From NCBI GenBank assembly GCA_964036665.1, contig OZ038531.1:682001-746000 (forward strand): a stretch of DNA of 64,000 bases, read 5' to 3'. This DNA comes from Gordius sp. MW1. Its lineage: Eukaryota; Nematomorpha; Gordioida; Gordea; Gordiidae. Below, piece by piece: positions 31,427-43,799 of this stretch. The notes beneath the pieces are model-generated. The model was not told the origin of the DNA and made no database searches. It saw only the letters and a program-made list of their open reading frames with translations. How positions within the stretch are numbered: position 1 is the first letter of the stretch; each line of letters begins with the position of its first letter. Made by a program: the position numbers and the translations under genes.

Positions 31427-32457
31427 GCTATAACTCATCAATAAATATAATTGATAGGAATGCTTTAGTTGACAAATTTTGTTTAATGATGATTGGTTAA
31501 CTAAAATATTAGTTTTTACAACTGATTTTCTTGTTATCATCACACAAACCTTTCTTCTGAGTTAAAATGAAATTCTCTATAAAAATGTGCAAAAATGAAA
31601 AACAAATAAATTTCGGCCTCTCTATATATAACTAAATTTTTGTAATTTGTTACATCTTGAATTAAACTTTTGAATTTTAGATATATTCTTTTTGCAAATT
31701 TTCATTGTTAAATTTTAATTATTAAATGGCACTAGAAATATGGCTTAAATTAATATATTCACATCTATATGCATTTAAATGATATATTAGCATTAAAGAC
31801 ATAAAATATAAAAAAAAATAAAAATAAATAAAGGACTTACATCACTATCTGCGTAAAAAGACAAGTTTTTGCGATTTCCTAAATAATTGAGAGCATCAAC
31901 AAATTGACCATTTCCATATAATTGTTCTTTTGTATTTTGATATATGGCTAAACCCTTAATACGTATATGAGCTTCAGAATTAATGAGACTTATAGTTACA
32001 TTTATGCTGTTAAAATTAATAAAAATTTAATTAATTTTCTATATTCGTTTTAAAACAGTTTTTTATTTTAAATTTATTCAAATATTTAAGCATGTGTGCC
32101 TTTTTAAAAATTTTAGTGATTTTTTACAATTTTTCCTGATCTATTATTAGAAAGTGCTCAAAGAAAAACTACTAAATTTTAAATTTTCTATAGAAATTTG
32201 ATCTTAAGGTAAAAGAAAAAACTGTAAAGAAAATTAAACAAAAAAGACGGAAAAATTTAAAAATTATTAAGGGCAAGTTATAAGTGTTAAAACTAAGAAT
32301 TTTTATATATTTTAGCGTTTAATATCAATTATAAAATAATTTTATTTTGAAATGCGATAATTTTTTTTGTAAACGTTTCTAATATCTCAGCTTATCTATG
32401 GTAAAATCTAACGATAAACTACAACGAAGGGGCTACCTTTAGCCTTCCTATTACTAA

Positions 32458-32891
32458 TAGAGCCCCAAAATGGAATTTCATCGGCCCAAGCCCGTCCCGA
32501 GCCCGACACTTTTTATTTTATTTCGCCCGAGCACGACCCGAGCCCGAAATTATATTTTTACTCAGGCCCGACCCGAGCTCGATTTTTTAGAAATGCAAAT
32601 TTACATAAAAATGTATTAAGAATACCCACCCGCACCTCTTATTTAACATAAAAATATTTTGTCTCCTCTAAATAGCTTACTTAACAAAGGAATGAGTAAA
32701 CAGTTTAAAAAATGTTTTAGCTAAATTTTGACTCAGGGCGGACTCGAGCCTCAAGCTGGGTAGACCCATAAGCCCCGACCCTAGCCCGAGGCCCAGTTAA
32801 ATTTTAATTTTTGGCCCGAGTCCGGCCCATCTCGACGTCAAGCCGGACCGAGCCAGGGAGCCGGGCTTCAGACGGCTCGTGCAGGGCTCTA
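32458..32891. mobile_element. hAT-type MITE shared with unit C
   Basis: Starts TAGAGCCCCAAAATGG and ends GTGCAGGGCTCTA, with CCCGAGCCCG-type repeats inside. The same element is at 51857..52281 in unit C, where the flanks ATTACTAA/ATCACTAG suggest an 8-bp duplication. Unit A has the empty site near 18263. It therefore inserted after A split and before B and C separated. Confidence 0.72.
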
Positions 32892-33073
32892 ATTATTTTC
32901 CACTTTAGGTTATAAAATTTTATTAAACGATAGAGATCCAAATAATGATATGTATGATTACCCATTTTATATTGTTAACTTAGTAGGCTAATGGTAAATA
33001 ACTTTTAAGTGGGAATATACCTAAGGTAGAGTAAATAAGTTAACTTAAAATTGTTACTTAGGAGTTTTGAAAA

Positions 33074-34271
33074 GAGAATAAATTATTGTGCTCAGTAATT
33101 AATTCATTTTTTCCTCAGTAGAAAAAACAAATGCTCAGTAGAATAATTAAATGCTCAGTAGAATAATTTAATGCTCAGTAATTTAATTATTTGTTCAGTA
33201 TAAAACTCATTTGTTCAGTTTATTCAAATCTTGCTCAGTAATTTTTTCATTTATGCAAAGTAATTAAGAATTAGTTTTTAAAATAAAATCCTAGAGCGAG
33301 ATTCGAACCCGAAATATCTAGTAAGAGTCTTGCGTGTTACCCATGGAGTCAAAGTGCTCGCCTAAAAATGGTTTATTTTTGTTTATATGTTAATGAAAAT
33401 AAATTATATTTCATAAACTACCTCCTCCAAGTGCAATTGTCCATGGTTTTGTAAACAATATATTTGCAAACATGTCGTTTGGTTGGCAATTAAACTTAAA
33501 TTTTGCCAACCACCTAAAGAAGCCAAAAGTGTGTCTATAGGGCAAAAAAGAAAACGAGGCAGACCCTCAAAGGCTAAATCAGCCTTTATTGTTCAGTAAT
33601 GGTGGTAAGTTTAGATTATTTCACATTGATTATATAACAAATTTTAGGTTTTTGAAATGAAAGTTGTCTCCAGCAAAATTTGTCTATTTTTTTAAATTGT
33701 TAATTATTATTATTTATCTGTATTTGTAAATATTTGGGATTATATTCAAATAAAAACTTTATATTTCTCCTTTATAAAGTTTAAGATTGATGAATCTCAA
33801 CAAAATTTGCAAAAAAATACATCATAAACATGTAAAATTTAAGAAGGGAAATGCAGAGCATTTTAGAATGGGAATAATAAGTCATTACTTTTCATAGCTT
33901 TTTTAATTTGCCCTTTTTTTATTTGAAAGGAGGACTAGGGAAAAAATTCGAGACACTAAGATACCTTATAACCTTTAAAAATTTAACAATCAGGTCTCCA
34001 ATCTATTTAATTTAGCCAAAATAAACTATTTCAATTTCCACACACTTTAACTTAATTTTTACAAAATATTAGTGCTAAATAGATTAAGACTGAGTATTAT
34101 TTAATATAATTACTGAGCACTATTTTGAAAATACTGAGCATTGATTTATAATTGAGCAATATTAAGATTATTTACTGAGCATTTTTGAATTTTTTACTGA
34201 GCATATTAATAAAATACTGAGCATATTTTACTGAGCATTTTTAGATTTTTTTAGAGCATTTAAATAACACA
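33074..34271 (+). mobile_element. MULE-like element with 9-bp target duplication TTTTGAAAA
   Basis: TTTTGAAAA at 33065..33073 and 34272..34280 flanks an insertion present only in unit B. Many GCTCAGTA words in the left third and their inverse TACTGAGC in the right third form long subterminal inverted arrays. At 33540..33600 the plus strand reads GQKRKRGRPSKAKSAFIVQ then stop. This AT-hook-like tail resembles ends of MULE/FLYWCH-associated transposases. Nine-base duplications are typical of Mutator-like elements. Confidence 0.62.
33295..33365 (-). ncRNA. tRNA-like segment inside the MULE-like element
   Basis: On the minus strand, GGCGAGCACTTTGACTCCAT, then GGGTAACACGC, ending with a perfect B box GGGTTCGAATCTC, gives tRNA-like box spacing. 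A-box match is partial and acceptor pairing imperfect. Probably a captured or degenerate tRNA. Confidence 0.45.
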
Positions 34272-35404
34272 TTTTGAAAATAACTAGTACGTAATTATTT
34301 TGCAAAACAAAAATGAATTTAGAGTAAATCAACTGTAACTAAAATGTAGCAAAAATATTTAGAACTTAACCTAGTATTTTGCGGATATTTAGGAAAGATA
34401 TCATGGAGATATCCAGTCCAAGGTAGATTGTTTGTATCACATGCATTATCTATAAATAAGAAATTCAAATTTACAACTAAATAAGTGCAAATTTTTTATA
34501 TGTTAATATCAATTTTTTACAAAATAATCGTGTAGATAACTTTAGAATGCTTACTTGGTTTATGGCAACGACAGTCCGCAATCAAAAGAAATAATGAAAT
34601 TAATATTACGGGCATTTATATTTGAAAAATTGTAAACTAAAAAATTTAATGGTTTGCGAATGTTAATAAGGGAGCTTATATTAGGGAAAATGTTTTTCAA
34701 TTTTAAAATTAGTGGAATTTTTCCGAAAAGTACAGCTACGTTTGTACTTTTGTACTCTCATTTCTTAAAAAACTAAGTACAAACAGGTTTAATTAACGCA
34801 TATAAGGTTTATTTCTAATTAAACTATTATTTAATTGAGTTCAATACTCGTCTTATAATTAAATTTTTTTAATTCCTTCTATTTTTATTAAAATTCATAA
34901 CTAATATATGTTTTGATAACACAATGCATAATTTTTTCTTTATATGTAGATATTAAATTATTTTAAAATATATAAGAATTTGAATGTTAAAAGATTATCA
35001 AAACTCTTTACTTTTACTTAGAAATACGACATATACATATAATTTTATAATACAATTTTACCTGATTTAAATCTATATTATTCGACAGACACAATAATAT
35101 TTATTAATTAGTTATAAGCTTTTAATAATATAACTTATGAATATAATAAAATATATAATCCTCAGATTTCCGTTTTTGCCCTGATATATTCCCTTTCAAA
35201 TCTCCCTAAAAAATATATACTTAAACAAATCGATATCAAAATTTAAAATTTTATGTATAGTTAATTAAAATTTAGTTTTATAAAGGTATTAAATATATTA
35301 TTATAACTATTTGAAGCGCAGGCTCAGGTTGTGCGCGGTCTGTAGCTATCATTGGACAGGCGACAGAGTTATATTAAAGCATCAATTCTATTTGATTTTT
35401 AAAT

Positions 35405-36307
35405 CACAGGTCTACAATAAAAATATTGACTTTGTGACTCCGTCCCACAGCCAGACCAATAATTCGGATAGAGAATTTTCTGAATAGTTTCCAGTTTTAA
35501 GTTTTTTCCTAAAACTTACAGTTTTTTTTTGATAAACGAGGGTGAAGGTTCAAAAAATGCTAAAATGCTCATTTTAACCTTTTTGAGGCTATCACGGCAT
35601 TTTCAATATTTATTGAAAAATGTTAATTTATTCCTGTAGATTAAAGTTCCATCTATAGGTCTACTCCTTAAGTTTTTTGTTTCACCTCTAGAATTAATTT
35701 TATTAGCATTTACTTAAACCCCTTTTCCTTATTAAAATTCACCCCACTATGGTTAGGAAACGGAGTATAATGAGTTCATACTACACAAGCGATGTTACTA
35801 ACAAATCTCTCTCACTTCACCTACCCTGCTCTATTTCTCCTCGATTTTCGCCCCCTCCATGTGTGCTTTTGATAAATATTGGGGCGGGAGTGTAAGAGAT
35901 GGAGAATGGGAGAGAGAGAGAGATGTGTTAGTAAACAGCGCGTGTGTAGTATGAACTCTAATGTACTCGTTTTTCAGACATAGTGGGACGAATTTTGATA
36001 AGGGGAAGGGATTAACAAAAACGCGATTAAATTTAAACATGGAGGTGTAACAGAAAAAATAACTTAATGAACCTATAGATGAAACTTTAAACTACATGAA
36101 TATATTACTATTTTTCACTAAATATTAAAAATGCCGTAGCAACATAGCCTCAAAAAGGTTTAAATGGATATTTTTGGAACCTACAACCTCGTTTATCTAA
36201 AAAACTGGTAATTATGGGAACAAAACTAAAAACGGATTATTGTTTAGCGCAAAATTCTCTAACAGAATTATGGGTCCGATTGCAGAATGTTTTATTGTAG
36301 ACCTGTG
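35405..36307. mobile_element. Foldback element with long inverted arms (unit B copy)
   Basis: Termini CACAGGTCTACAATAAAA and TTTTATTGTAGACCTGTG are inverted, and the similarity extends inward over some 350 bp per arm (for example TTTTTGAGGCTAT at 35581 and ATAGCCTCAAAAA at 36146). The 35.8 to 36-kb middle has a GAGAGAGAGA run. Also present in unit C (53575..55673), absent from A. No coding capacity. Confidence 0.75.
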
Positions 36308-37147
36308 AATTTGGTTGAATAAACATTAAATACCCTCTTTAAAACCTTTCAAAACTCACCCAAGTAAAAAAACAAATTAACGTATAAGTATTTCATACCC
36401 ATAAATTGAACAGCACTTAAAACACAATATTTGATACAAGCTATTATTTAAAGCTAAATTGTATTGCGCGCTTGCAGAACGAAATAAAAAATTATATTTA
36501 TTCAATTAAAAAAATGTTGGCAGTTTAAATTTGTAATGTATATATGCAACTCTAGCTGTGTTGTGTTTCACCGATTATTAAATGCTGTACAATTTATAGT
36601 TTTTTTCATAAAAAGTTTATTAATATATGGCTAATTATAATACGGTAAAATGTAATACAAATATAGTATATTAAAAAATTAATAAGACCGTTAAGTAGCT
36701 AATTTATCTTTATCTTCATCTTCCTTATTTAAGGAAAGACAAGAAAAGGATTTGAAGTTAAATCTTGTGAAATCGCAATTGATTGTTTTAGTAGAAATGC
36801 GGGATAATATTTAGAAGGAGGAGATCGTCTGCTTTTTCTTTAAAAAAGGCCAATGCCATTTTCCCATAAGGGCCGGAACAGGATGAAACTATGAGAATAA
36901 AAATGCTTGAGTTTAAAAGGGCCTTGTATTTTGTTATTTGCGCCCCTCGGCGAGGGCCGTCGGGCATAATTGAGATTTGAAGGGGCAAATCGGCAATCAT
37001 GCTTTAATCATTTAATTTATGGGATCGTTTTGAAAAACCATCAATGTCTTAAAACATTAAACTGTAATTAAAAGGGATAGTTTAAAGAGAGGTATACATA
37101 CCGACTTAGGTGCAAGGATGCATATCTTATAAAATGTTATACTTTAA

Positions 37148-37290
37148 TCGGGCTGGACTCGGGCCTCAGGTTGAGCTACCCATTAAGACCCAACCGAGCC
37201 CTAATTATTTTATAAATTTTGCCCCGAGCCGAGCCCGAAACTTTCTCATGCCGGTTCGGGCTAGAACGGCTTGTCCAGTACTCTACTAGG
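37148..37290. mobile_element. hAT-like GC-rich fragment (unit B)
   Basis: CGGGCTGGACTCGGGCCTCA to CTTGTCCAGTACTCTA, with GAGCCGAGCCCG words. The counterpart in unit C is at 56507..56645. It resembles one end of the TAGAGCCC hAT family. 36308..37147 between it and the foldback element holds no gene. Confidence 0.5.
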
Positions 37291-37721
37291 CATCCATAAA
37301 AGGTGGATAGACGATCCGGTATTTAAGTTAGGTGCATGATATAAGCTAATTACATATATTTTTAGCCTTACCAATTGCTTTGCTTATTGGTTGCTTGACA
37401 TAAAACAAATTTTAAAACTAAAGGATAAGTATTGTAAAATTGACATACAGTCCCGAAGCCCTTCTAAATTATCATTTTGTCTCTAAATACAACAGCAAGA
37501 ATTACAAATAATTAATTTGGTAATTGTGGGACTCACAAATTTGTGGTCGATATGTTGGTAAACAAACTCATAGGCTATTCACCTTCGCAATATAAAATTT
37601 ATATTCGCTTGAGTATAGATGGCCGGTTTTAGATCATTTCGAGGACTTTATGTCTGATTAAATTTTGACACATTTAGCTTAATTGTTTTTCCATTTTTTC
37701 TCAATTATTGTCATAATTCCA

Positions 37722-38200
37722 TGATTTTTAATTCTTCTTCTGTTTGTCACCTAGGCTGGTGGGCAGTCCTTTCAGCATTCGTTTCCATTTGTTTCTATGT
37801 TTACTAGATCTTTCTTTATTTTGTGGGCTTTCATATCGTGCCGTATTTTATGAATCCAGGTAAGCTTGGGTCCTCCTCTCCTTCGTTTTCCTGCGAAATA
37901 TATCATCTCGATTTTCTTTCCGACGTAGCTATCGTCCCTTCTTTTGACATGGCCATACCATCTTAGTCTATATGTTAGCAGCTTTGTCTTAATAGATGTA
38001 GTGCCCAAAATTCTTCTTATTTCTTCATTCCGCCTATGTTCCTTTTTGCTTACTCCTAGCAGTAGCACCCATCTTAGCATTCTAATCTCCATCAAGACGC
38101 TGCTCTACTCTTTTAAGTTTAGCTCATGATTCCTAGCTATACAGGACTGTTGGTGTATGATGGATTTATACAGTGCGCCTTTTAGTCTTCTCGGAAGGAT
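37722..38200 (-). pseudogene. LINE C-terminal fragment (unit B)
   Basis: The minus-strand frame 37772..38095 reads IRMLRWVLLLGVSKKEHRRN, then the widespread LINE tail motif RLRWYGHVKRR and RRRGGPKLTWI. The fragment ends in a GAAGAA-like tail at its 3' side. The same truncated insertion is at 57090..57545 in unit C. 5'-truncated, non-functional. Confidence 0.78.
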
Positions 38201-39048
38201 TTTTAATTAATAAATTTATAAACGCATTTAGACTTTGGCTATTCTTCTGCCTAATACTATCAAGTGTCACCCTTTCAAAATTATCTCTTTAGCGCCTTTG
38301 GAAAAAAGTAGCAAGGTCAATTAAATCTCTTTCATATTCCTAAGCAAAATTATATAATATGCTTTAATGATTAAAAAGTGTATCTCGCCATATTTATATT
38401 TTTAAAAGTTATTCAAGATAATTCCTAATTGATTCTGCACATTTTCAAACAAGTATTAGAAAATACCAAAGCAATAAAATTAAAAGTTTACTTGTATATA
38501 GAGCTTAGTAATTTTAACCTAAAACCTTGAAGTTTTATTTGTGTATTTTAAAATCATTGTAAATTGTAAACATATAATACAGTTTTTATGATCATTTTAT
38601 TATTAAATTTAGATTTGTTCATAAAATGTTTAATATTTTTTGTTGCATACAATTTTGTTTCACAAGATTAGTCTTTGATATTTAATGCTTTTTAATTTTC
38701 CATCGTGAAAAAACACTGTTAAGACCGCCGCCGGGACACCACGGTCGGGCTGCTGAAATTGGGAGAACACTGATATGTTGGCTAGGGGAGGGACTGATTC
38801 CTTTTGACCTAGGGTAAATCTCTTTTAGGGACGGTTAAGTTAGGAAGGTTCGATATAAGACTGTGATTTAGTTTAAATTTTTATGGTTGAATTTACCAAT
38901 CTAAGAATGACTACTTATACGTTCTCAAACAGTATAAGTATAGTTTTAGGAGGTTTAAGGTGGTGTTTGGGAAAGGAATGCTAAATATTTTTGACTAAGG
39001 GGGCGCACAAATTGTAGCGCAGGATGGAAGGAAACAGTAATGAAAAGC

Positions 39049-39227
39049 TGTAATGTATGCAAATACTATCTACCTAATTGGCATGACCTTGAGCGTTCGA
39101 ATTGAAATGCAATGTTAATTGATTGTTAATTGGTTGTAAATTAAATGTCTATTTAAACGTGTTATTGTAATTACCATCAGTCACCTTTTGTTTTGTTTAT
39201 TAGATGTTACCTAATAAAGCGGATACA
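39049..39227 (+). repeat. Ty3/gypsy left LTR
   Basis: About 179 bp, from TGTAATGTATGC to GGATACA. It includes AATAAAG near its 3' side, a likely polyadenylation signal. A sequence starting TGGCGACGAGG follows at the usual place of a primer-binding site. Confidence 0.8.
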
Positions 39228-39873
39228 ATGGCGACGAGGCCTTAGAACCCTTGGACCTTAAACTCAACCTCGTTTAGAAGACGCTCCCTACCTCGCTCAA
39301 CTTAAATAATTTATTATCCATATTATTTTCAGATGGCCATCAAACCGGAGACGAATTTTTCTTGCGATTACTCAAAGGAATTGAAGGATACAATTCTGTA
39401 TGATCCAAGTAATCCTATTGATGACTCTTTATTTAATATCGAGCTCTTATTCAAGTTGAGAGACATCACGGGAGAAAGGCGAAAAACTTTGTTACTCACT
39501 TACGTAGGTTTAACAATTTAACCAAAATAAGAGACATTTTATATCCAAAATTAGTAGACGAAACTAATTAAGATAATTAAAGCCCTTAGGAGTATATGCG
39601 CCAATAAGTTTTCTATTTATCACCATAGAGAACAATTTTTTAAGGCAATTAGAAATAACGAAATTATTATTGACTTTAGTATTCGGTTGAAATTTCTTTT
39701 GAAAAACTGTAAATTTGAAAAAATCTAGACAAGGTATTAAAGGACATATTTGTCTTGGGATGTAACTTACCAAGGCTTAACATTGAGTTAAAAGCTAAGT
39801 ATCCGGGAGGTAACATAAATTTCGAAGAAAAGGTTAATCTAGCATTGGCGTTAGATTCGGTAGAACACGAAAC

Positions 39874-40215
39874 ATGGGGGCTGTTGAAGTAAACAAGGTT
39901 AAGCAGTCGTTTAATAACTTAAACAATAGAGATGTACATTTTCCTAAATTTAGCACACTTAGGAAAAAGCCACCCCCTAAATGTTATTGGTGTGGGAAAC
40001 CAAAGCATATAGCAACAAATTGTAGAACGGTGACGAATAGAACGGTGACGAATACGTTATCAACCATCAACCACAACTCCGATCATCACACCAAAGCTCA
40101 CATCAACGTACGCATTAACGATGTGCCCTATGAAATGATCTTCGACACGGGTGCGGCATGTAGCGTAATTGATGAAATAACGTGGTCTCGAATCGGCAAG
40201 CCTAAACTTTACTAA
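39874..40215 (+). pseudogene. Gypsy nucleocapsid and protease remnant
   Basis: The frame contains one CCHC zinc knuckle, CYWCGKPKHIATNC, followed by the aspartic protease active-site segment IFDTGAACSVIDEITW. The zinc knuckle binds the element RNA and the protease matures the polyprotein. The upstream gag (39333..39870) survives only as short interrupted pieces. Confidence 0.82.
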
Positions 40216-40677
40216 GCTCCGAAGATTTACGGCTATGGTAGAACGGCTATTTCAACACTTGGTAAAACCAAAGTGAAGGTGGACGTTGGTGGTGGACAAA
40301 GTACATAGACATTATGTCATCAAAGGTAAAATATTTGGTATGCCATTTATCTCAAAATTTAACTAATTACCAAAGTCAGTTTGCCTAAATCCTATTATTG
40401 AAATACTTTCAAATGTACATGAAATTATTAAACAATTTCCCCACGTCTTTTCCGAAAAATTAGGAAAAGTAAAGGATTTCAAAGTGACACTCGAAATCAA
40501 TGATAACGCGATGCCAAAAATGTTTGCAGCGAGAAGAGTACCGTTTCCACTACGACAAGCTGTAGAAGATGGATTACAACGGCTACTTAACTAGACATCA
40601 TTGAAAATATTAATCCGACTTTAACGCCAATTAAGTGGGCTACGCCAACTGTAAATGTTAAGAAGAAAACAGGGCAG

Positions 40678-41442
40678 GTGCATATATGTGGTGATTTTCG
40701 TTTAACCATAAATCAACACTTGGCTAAAGATCAGGATATTTTACCGACTTTCAGCGACGTGGCTGAAAGAATAGTCGGAGGTAAAAAAATTTCTATCATT
40801 GACCTCAAAGATGCCTTTTTACAACTTGAACTTGATGAGAAATCAAGGAAATATTTAAACATATCAACGCATATAGGATATTTTCGTTATAAGAGATTAC
40901 CGTTTAGGCTCACAACAGCGCCGATTATTTTTCATAGGTTTATGAGACAATTGGTTAATAACATACCCGGGGTGAGCGTCTTTATGGACGTTGTTATAAT
41001 TAGCGATAAAAGCGAAAAGGATCACTTAAACAAATTAGTAACAGTATTAAATCTCTTTCAAACTGTTGGTTTAACAACATCTTAACCAAAAATGCAACTA
41101 TTTAAAAAGTCTGTCAAATACTTAGAACATATAATTAATAGTGAAGGTATAACAGCGAGTGAGGATAAGGTTCTAAAGATTAAAAGTTTTAAAACACCCG
41201 AAAACAAAAAGAAACTTCGTTCTTTCCTTGGAATGGTAAACTATTTAGAAACTTTTATCCCCAAACGACAGATAAATTGCGCTCCTTTATACAAATTAAC
41301 TTCCATAAATATAAAATGGGTATGGGGCGACTTAGAAAAATTAACTTTTGAAAAAGTTAAAACTATAATTTATAACAGAAAAACTATAGTGCCTTATCAA
41401 AGAGAATTGCCTATCATAATTTCAATCACGCGTCAGATTTAG
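40678..41442 (+). pseudogene. Gypsy reverse transcriptase, frame-broken
   Basis: 40678..41085 gives HICGDFRLTINQ, SIIDLKDAFLQLELDEKSRK and YKRLPFRLTTAPIIFHRFM, then a degraded active site FMDVVIISD where a Y/F-x-D-D is expected, so the second catalytic Asp is lost. One stop later, 41092..41442 continues with KYLEHIINSEGI and LRSFLGMVNYLETFIP, the usual RT-to-RNase H connection. The missing Asp shows that this copy is dead independently of its stops. Confidence 0.87.
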
Positions 41443-41830
41443 GTTTAGGAGCAGTATAGCGCATAAGTTTTCAGGCCAAGAAGAACCTATTCTACGCCTC
41501 TCGTTCCCTAAATTCCGCTGAGAAAAATTACTCCGTCATCGACAGAGAGGCATCGGCAGCAATTTATGCGATAAATAAATTCCATCAGTATATTTATGGT
41601 CGTAAATTCACAATTCAGACAAATCACCACCCTCTTATAAATATTTTTGGGACAACCCGGGATCTTAGTAAAATAACCAATAATAGGTTGCTAAGATGGG
41701 CAATTAAATTACTTCACTATAATTATGATATAAAATACATCCCAGGGAAATCTAATCGGTGTGCTGATGCACTTTCTCGGTTATGCCCAAAGGATTCACC
41801 TCATAATTTAAACATAGATAATGATATACG
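41443..41830 (+). pseudogene. Gypsy RNase H remnant
   Basis: After a frameshift the plus strand reads SRSLNSAEKNYSVIDREASA, then INKFHQYIYGRKFTIQT and YIPGKSNRCADALSRL, typical of the RNase H domain that follows RT in Ty3/gypsy elements. Confidence 0.8.
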
Positions 41831-42029
41831 ATGATTTAAATTACAATTAATCGATGACTTGACTTTGAATACAAAAAATATTGTAGAGGAAACAATATAA
41901 GATAATGTATTAAAATAAGTTATAGAGCAATTTAAAAATAGATGGCAAGGCTCTTCAAATAACGATAACGTACGAATATACCTGCAAATAAGAAATAACA
42001 TTTCTTTCGAAAATAATCTTTTATTTTAT

Positions 42030-42620
42030 AAAGATCGACTTATAATTCCGGAAAAATTAAGGCCAGATATTCTTAAAATTTTACATGATGGTCATCCGGG
42101 AATCGTGGGTATGAAGTCATTAGGGAGATACTATGTGTACTGGAATAATATTGACGTAGACATAGAAAAATACGTTAATACTTGTAAATATTGCCAAGAA
42201 GAACGACCAAACATTAAAAAGGTACCTCTATACGCTTGGAACGTTCCTAACAAGCCTTGGGAACGGGTTCACATAGATCTAGCGGGACCCATCAATAAGA
42301 AGTATTGGTTAGTTTGCATTGATGCTTTTACAAAATGGCCCGAAGTAATAGTGCTGGGCGAGATAAACTCAACAAAAATTATCCAAAATTTAAGGACAAT
42401 ATTTGCGCGTTTTGGGTTGCCTAGATATATTGTCAGTGACAATGGCCCGCAATTTAAATCTAAGAATTTAAAATTTTTTGTAAAAACAATGGCATAGTTC
42501 AATTTACGGGACCGCCCTACCACCCCAAATCTAATGGTTTAGCCGAGAGATATATTAGAACTATTAAAAGTAAGTTCTATGCGAATAAAAAGTCGGGGGG
42601 TTAATGACTCGTTAAACTTA
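42030..42620 (+). pseudogene. Gypsy integrase remnant
   Basis: The pieces HDGHPGIVGMKSLGRYYVYW and CKYCQEERP are the HHCC zinc region. HIDLAGPINKKYWLVCIDAF carries the first catalytic Asp, and YIVSDNGPQF the second. A frame change at about 42497 separates these from the Glu region [18 protein letters not shown]. 42600..43050 is an eroded C-terminal part. Confidence 0.85.
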
Positions 42621-43062
42621 CTACAAGTATTAATGAGCATGCGTAGTAGTCAAAACGTGACTACAGGTATTAGCCCGGCTGAGGCGATGTTCAATCGCAG
42701 GATTCGTACGACGCTAGACCAGCGCAGATGAACGACTCGCGACAAGGTTGAAGAATCGATCTGGAAACAAAAGTATTCTAAAAACCGATGGACCCAAGAA
42801 AGATTCTTCGAACCCGAGCAGCAGGTGTGGGTACATAATGACACATTCGGGATGGAGGGAAGGACTTGTAGAAGCACGAACAAGTTATACTACGTATGAC
42901 GTTAAAATAGACGGAAATACAAGAAGGAAACACGGAGATCAGTTATGGGAAAGAACAACGATTGACCAAAATGAGGTGTCCGAGCGAAACATTCTAAAAC
43001 ACAAAAGGGTATCCAAACCCCCGGATCGATACGATGGAGTGCAACTTTAAAAGGGGAAGTAA

Positions 43063-43229
43063 TGTAATGTATGCAAATACTATCTACCTAATTGGCATGA
43101 CCTTGAGCGTTCGTATTGAAAAGCATTGTTAATTGGTTGTAAAATAAATGTCTATTAAACGTGTTATTGTAATTATCATCAGTCACCTTTTGTTTTGTTT
43201 CTTATATGTTACCTAATAAACCGTATACA
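43063..43229 (+). repeat. Ty3/gypsy right LTR
   Basis: About 167 bp, matching the left LTR with a 12-bp internal deletion and scattered substitutions, so the insertion is not recent. Confidence 0.8.
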
Positions 43230-43799
43230 TTATAAAAGTAGTAAGCAAAAAGTGAAAAAGTAAAGTCCCCTTGCCCTCTTCTACTATTTTTAAATACCCT
43301 GAACACTTTTCTGTGTGGATTCTTACTTGATCCATAAAAAACAGCCGCTTCCTATTACTACTAACTAGAACAATCCCTCTACTCAGGCGCGTAGCCAGGA
43401 TTTTCTCAAGGTTGTAGAAAATTTCCAATTTGTTCAAAAACATTTTTATTTCAATATTATAAATATAAAAGAGGTATATAAAAATACTGGCTATAAAACA
43501 ATTTTTAATTTTCTTTTGCCAAAAGATAAGACATCAAAAATTTCTTCAAGAGTTGGGGCTAATTCCCGATGAATCGTTAAAAGTGCCAAACCATTTAATC
43601 GATTGTTTGACATAAAATTCCATAAGTAGGTCTTAGTCTTCTTAAAGTTCAGAAACTTCTCTCATTTGTGCATGAAGTAATGGGGAGACAAGCTATTAAA
43701 TAAAATAAAGTTGTAAGATTAGGGCATTCTAATTTGATTTTGTGATTCGCAAAGCATCCAAGGCATTCTTGGGACGCAATTCTTCTGGCATCTGAGACA

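Larger units (their letters stand above)
29940..34615 (-). pseudogene. Copy B of the secreted-protein gene, broken in exons 6 and 7
   Basis: Exons: 34615-34555 (signal peptide, one codon shorter than in A and C), 34449-34371, 32006-31841, 30729-30672, 30600-30560, 30369-30274 and 30093-29940. The first five are intact with good splice sites and phases; exon 4 reads ADLKFGRAGFYTGSLISLR and exon 5 WVVIKPSTQYITL. Exon 6 has an in-frame TAG after EGIPGD. Exon 7 has a small deletion, compared with A and C, that shifts the frame after YYNGK and leads to an early stop. The downstream homologous text (GHINGTKHDILFKYPC) survives in another frame. A hAT element and a MULE-like element sit in introns. 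Confidence 0.72.
39049..43229 (+). mobile_element. Ty3/gypsy LTR retrotransposon, degenerate, unit B only
   Basis: Two direct terminal repeats (39049..39227 and 43063..43229) both begin TGTAATGTATGCAAATAC. A purine-rich tract AAAAGGGGAAG precedes the right repeat. The internal order nucleocapsid, protease, RT, RNase H, integrase identifies Ty3/gypsy. Unit C shows the empty site near 61254. Numerous stops and frameshifts inactivate it. No envelope frame is visible. Confidence 0.87.

Noticed and set aside
42269-42883. Minus-strand frames under the gypsy integrase
   Set aside because: Shadows of the integrase frame on the other strand.
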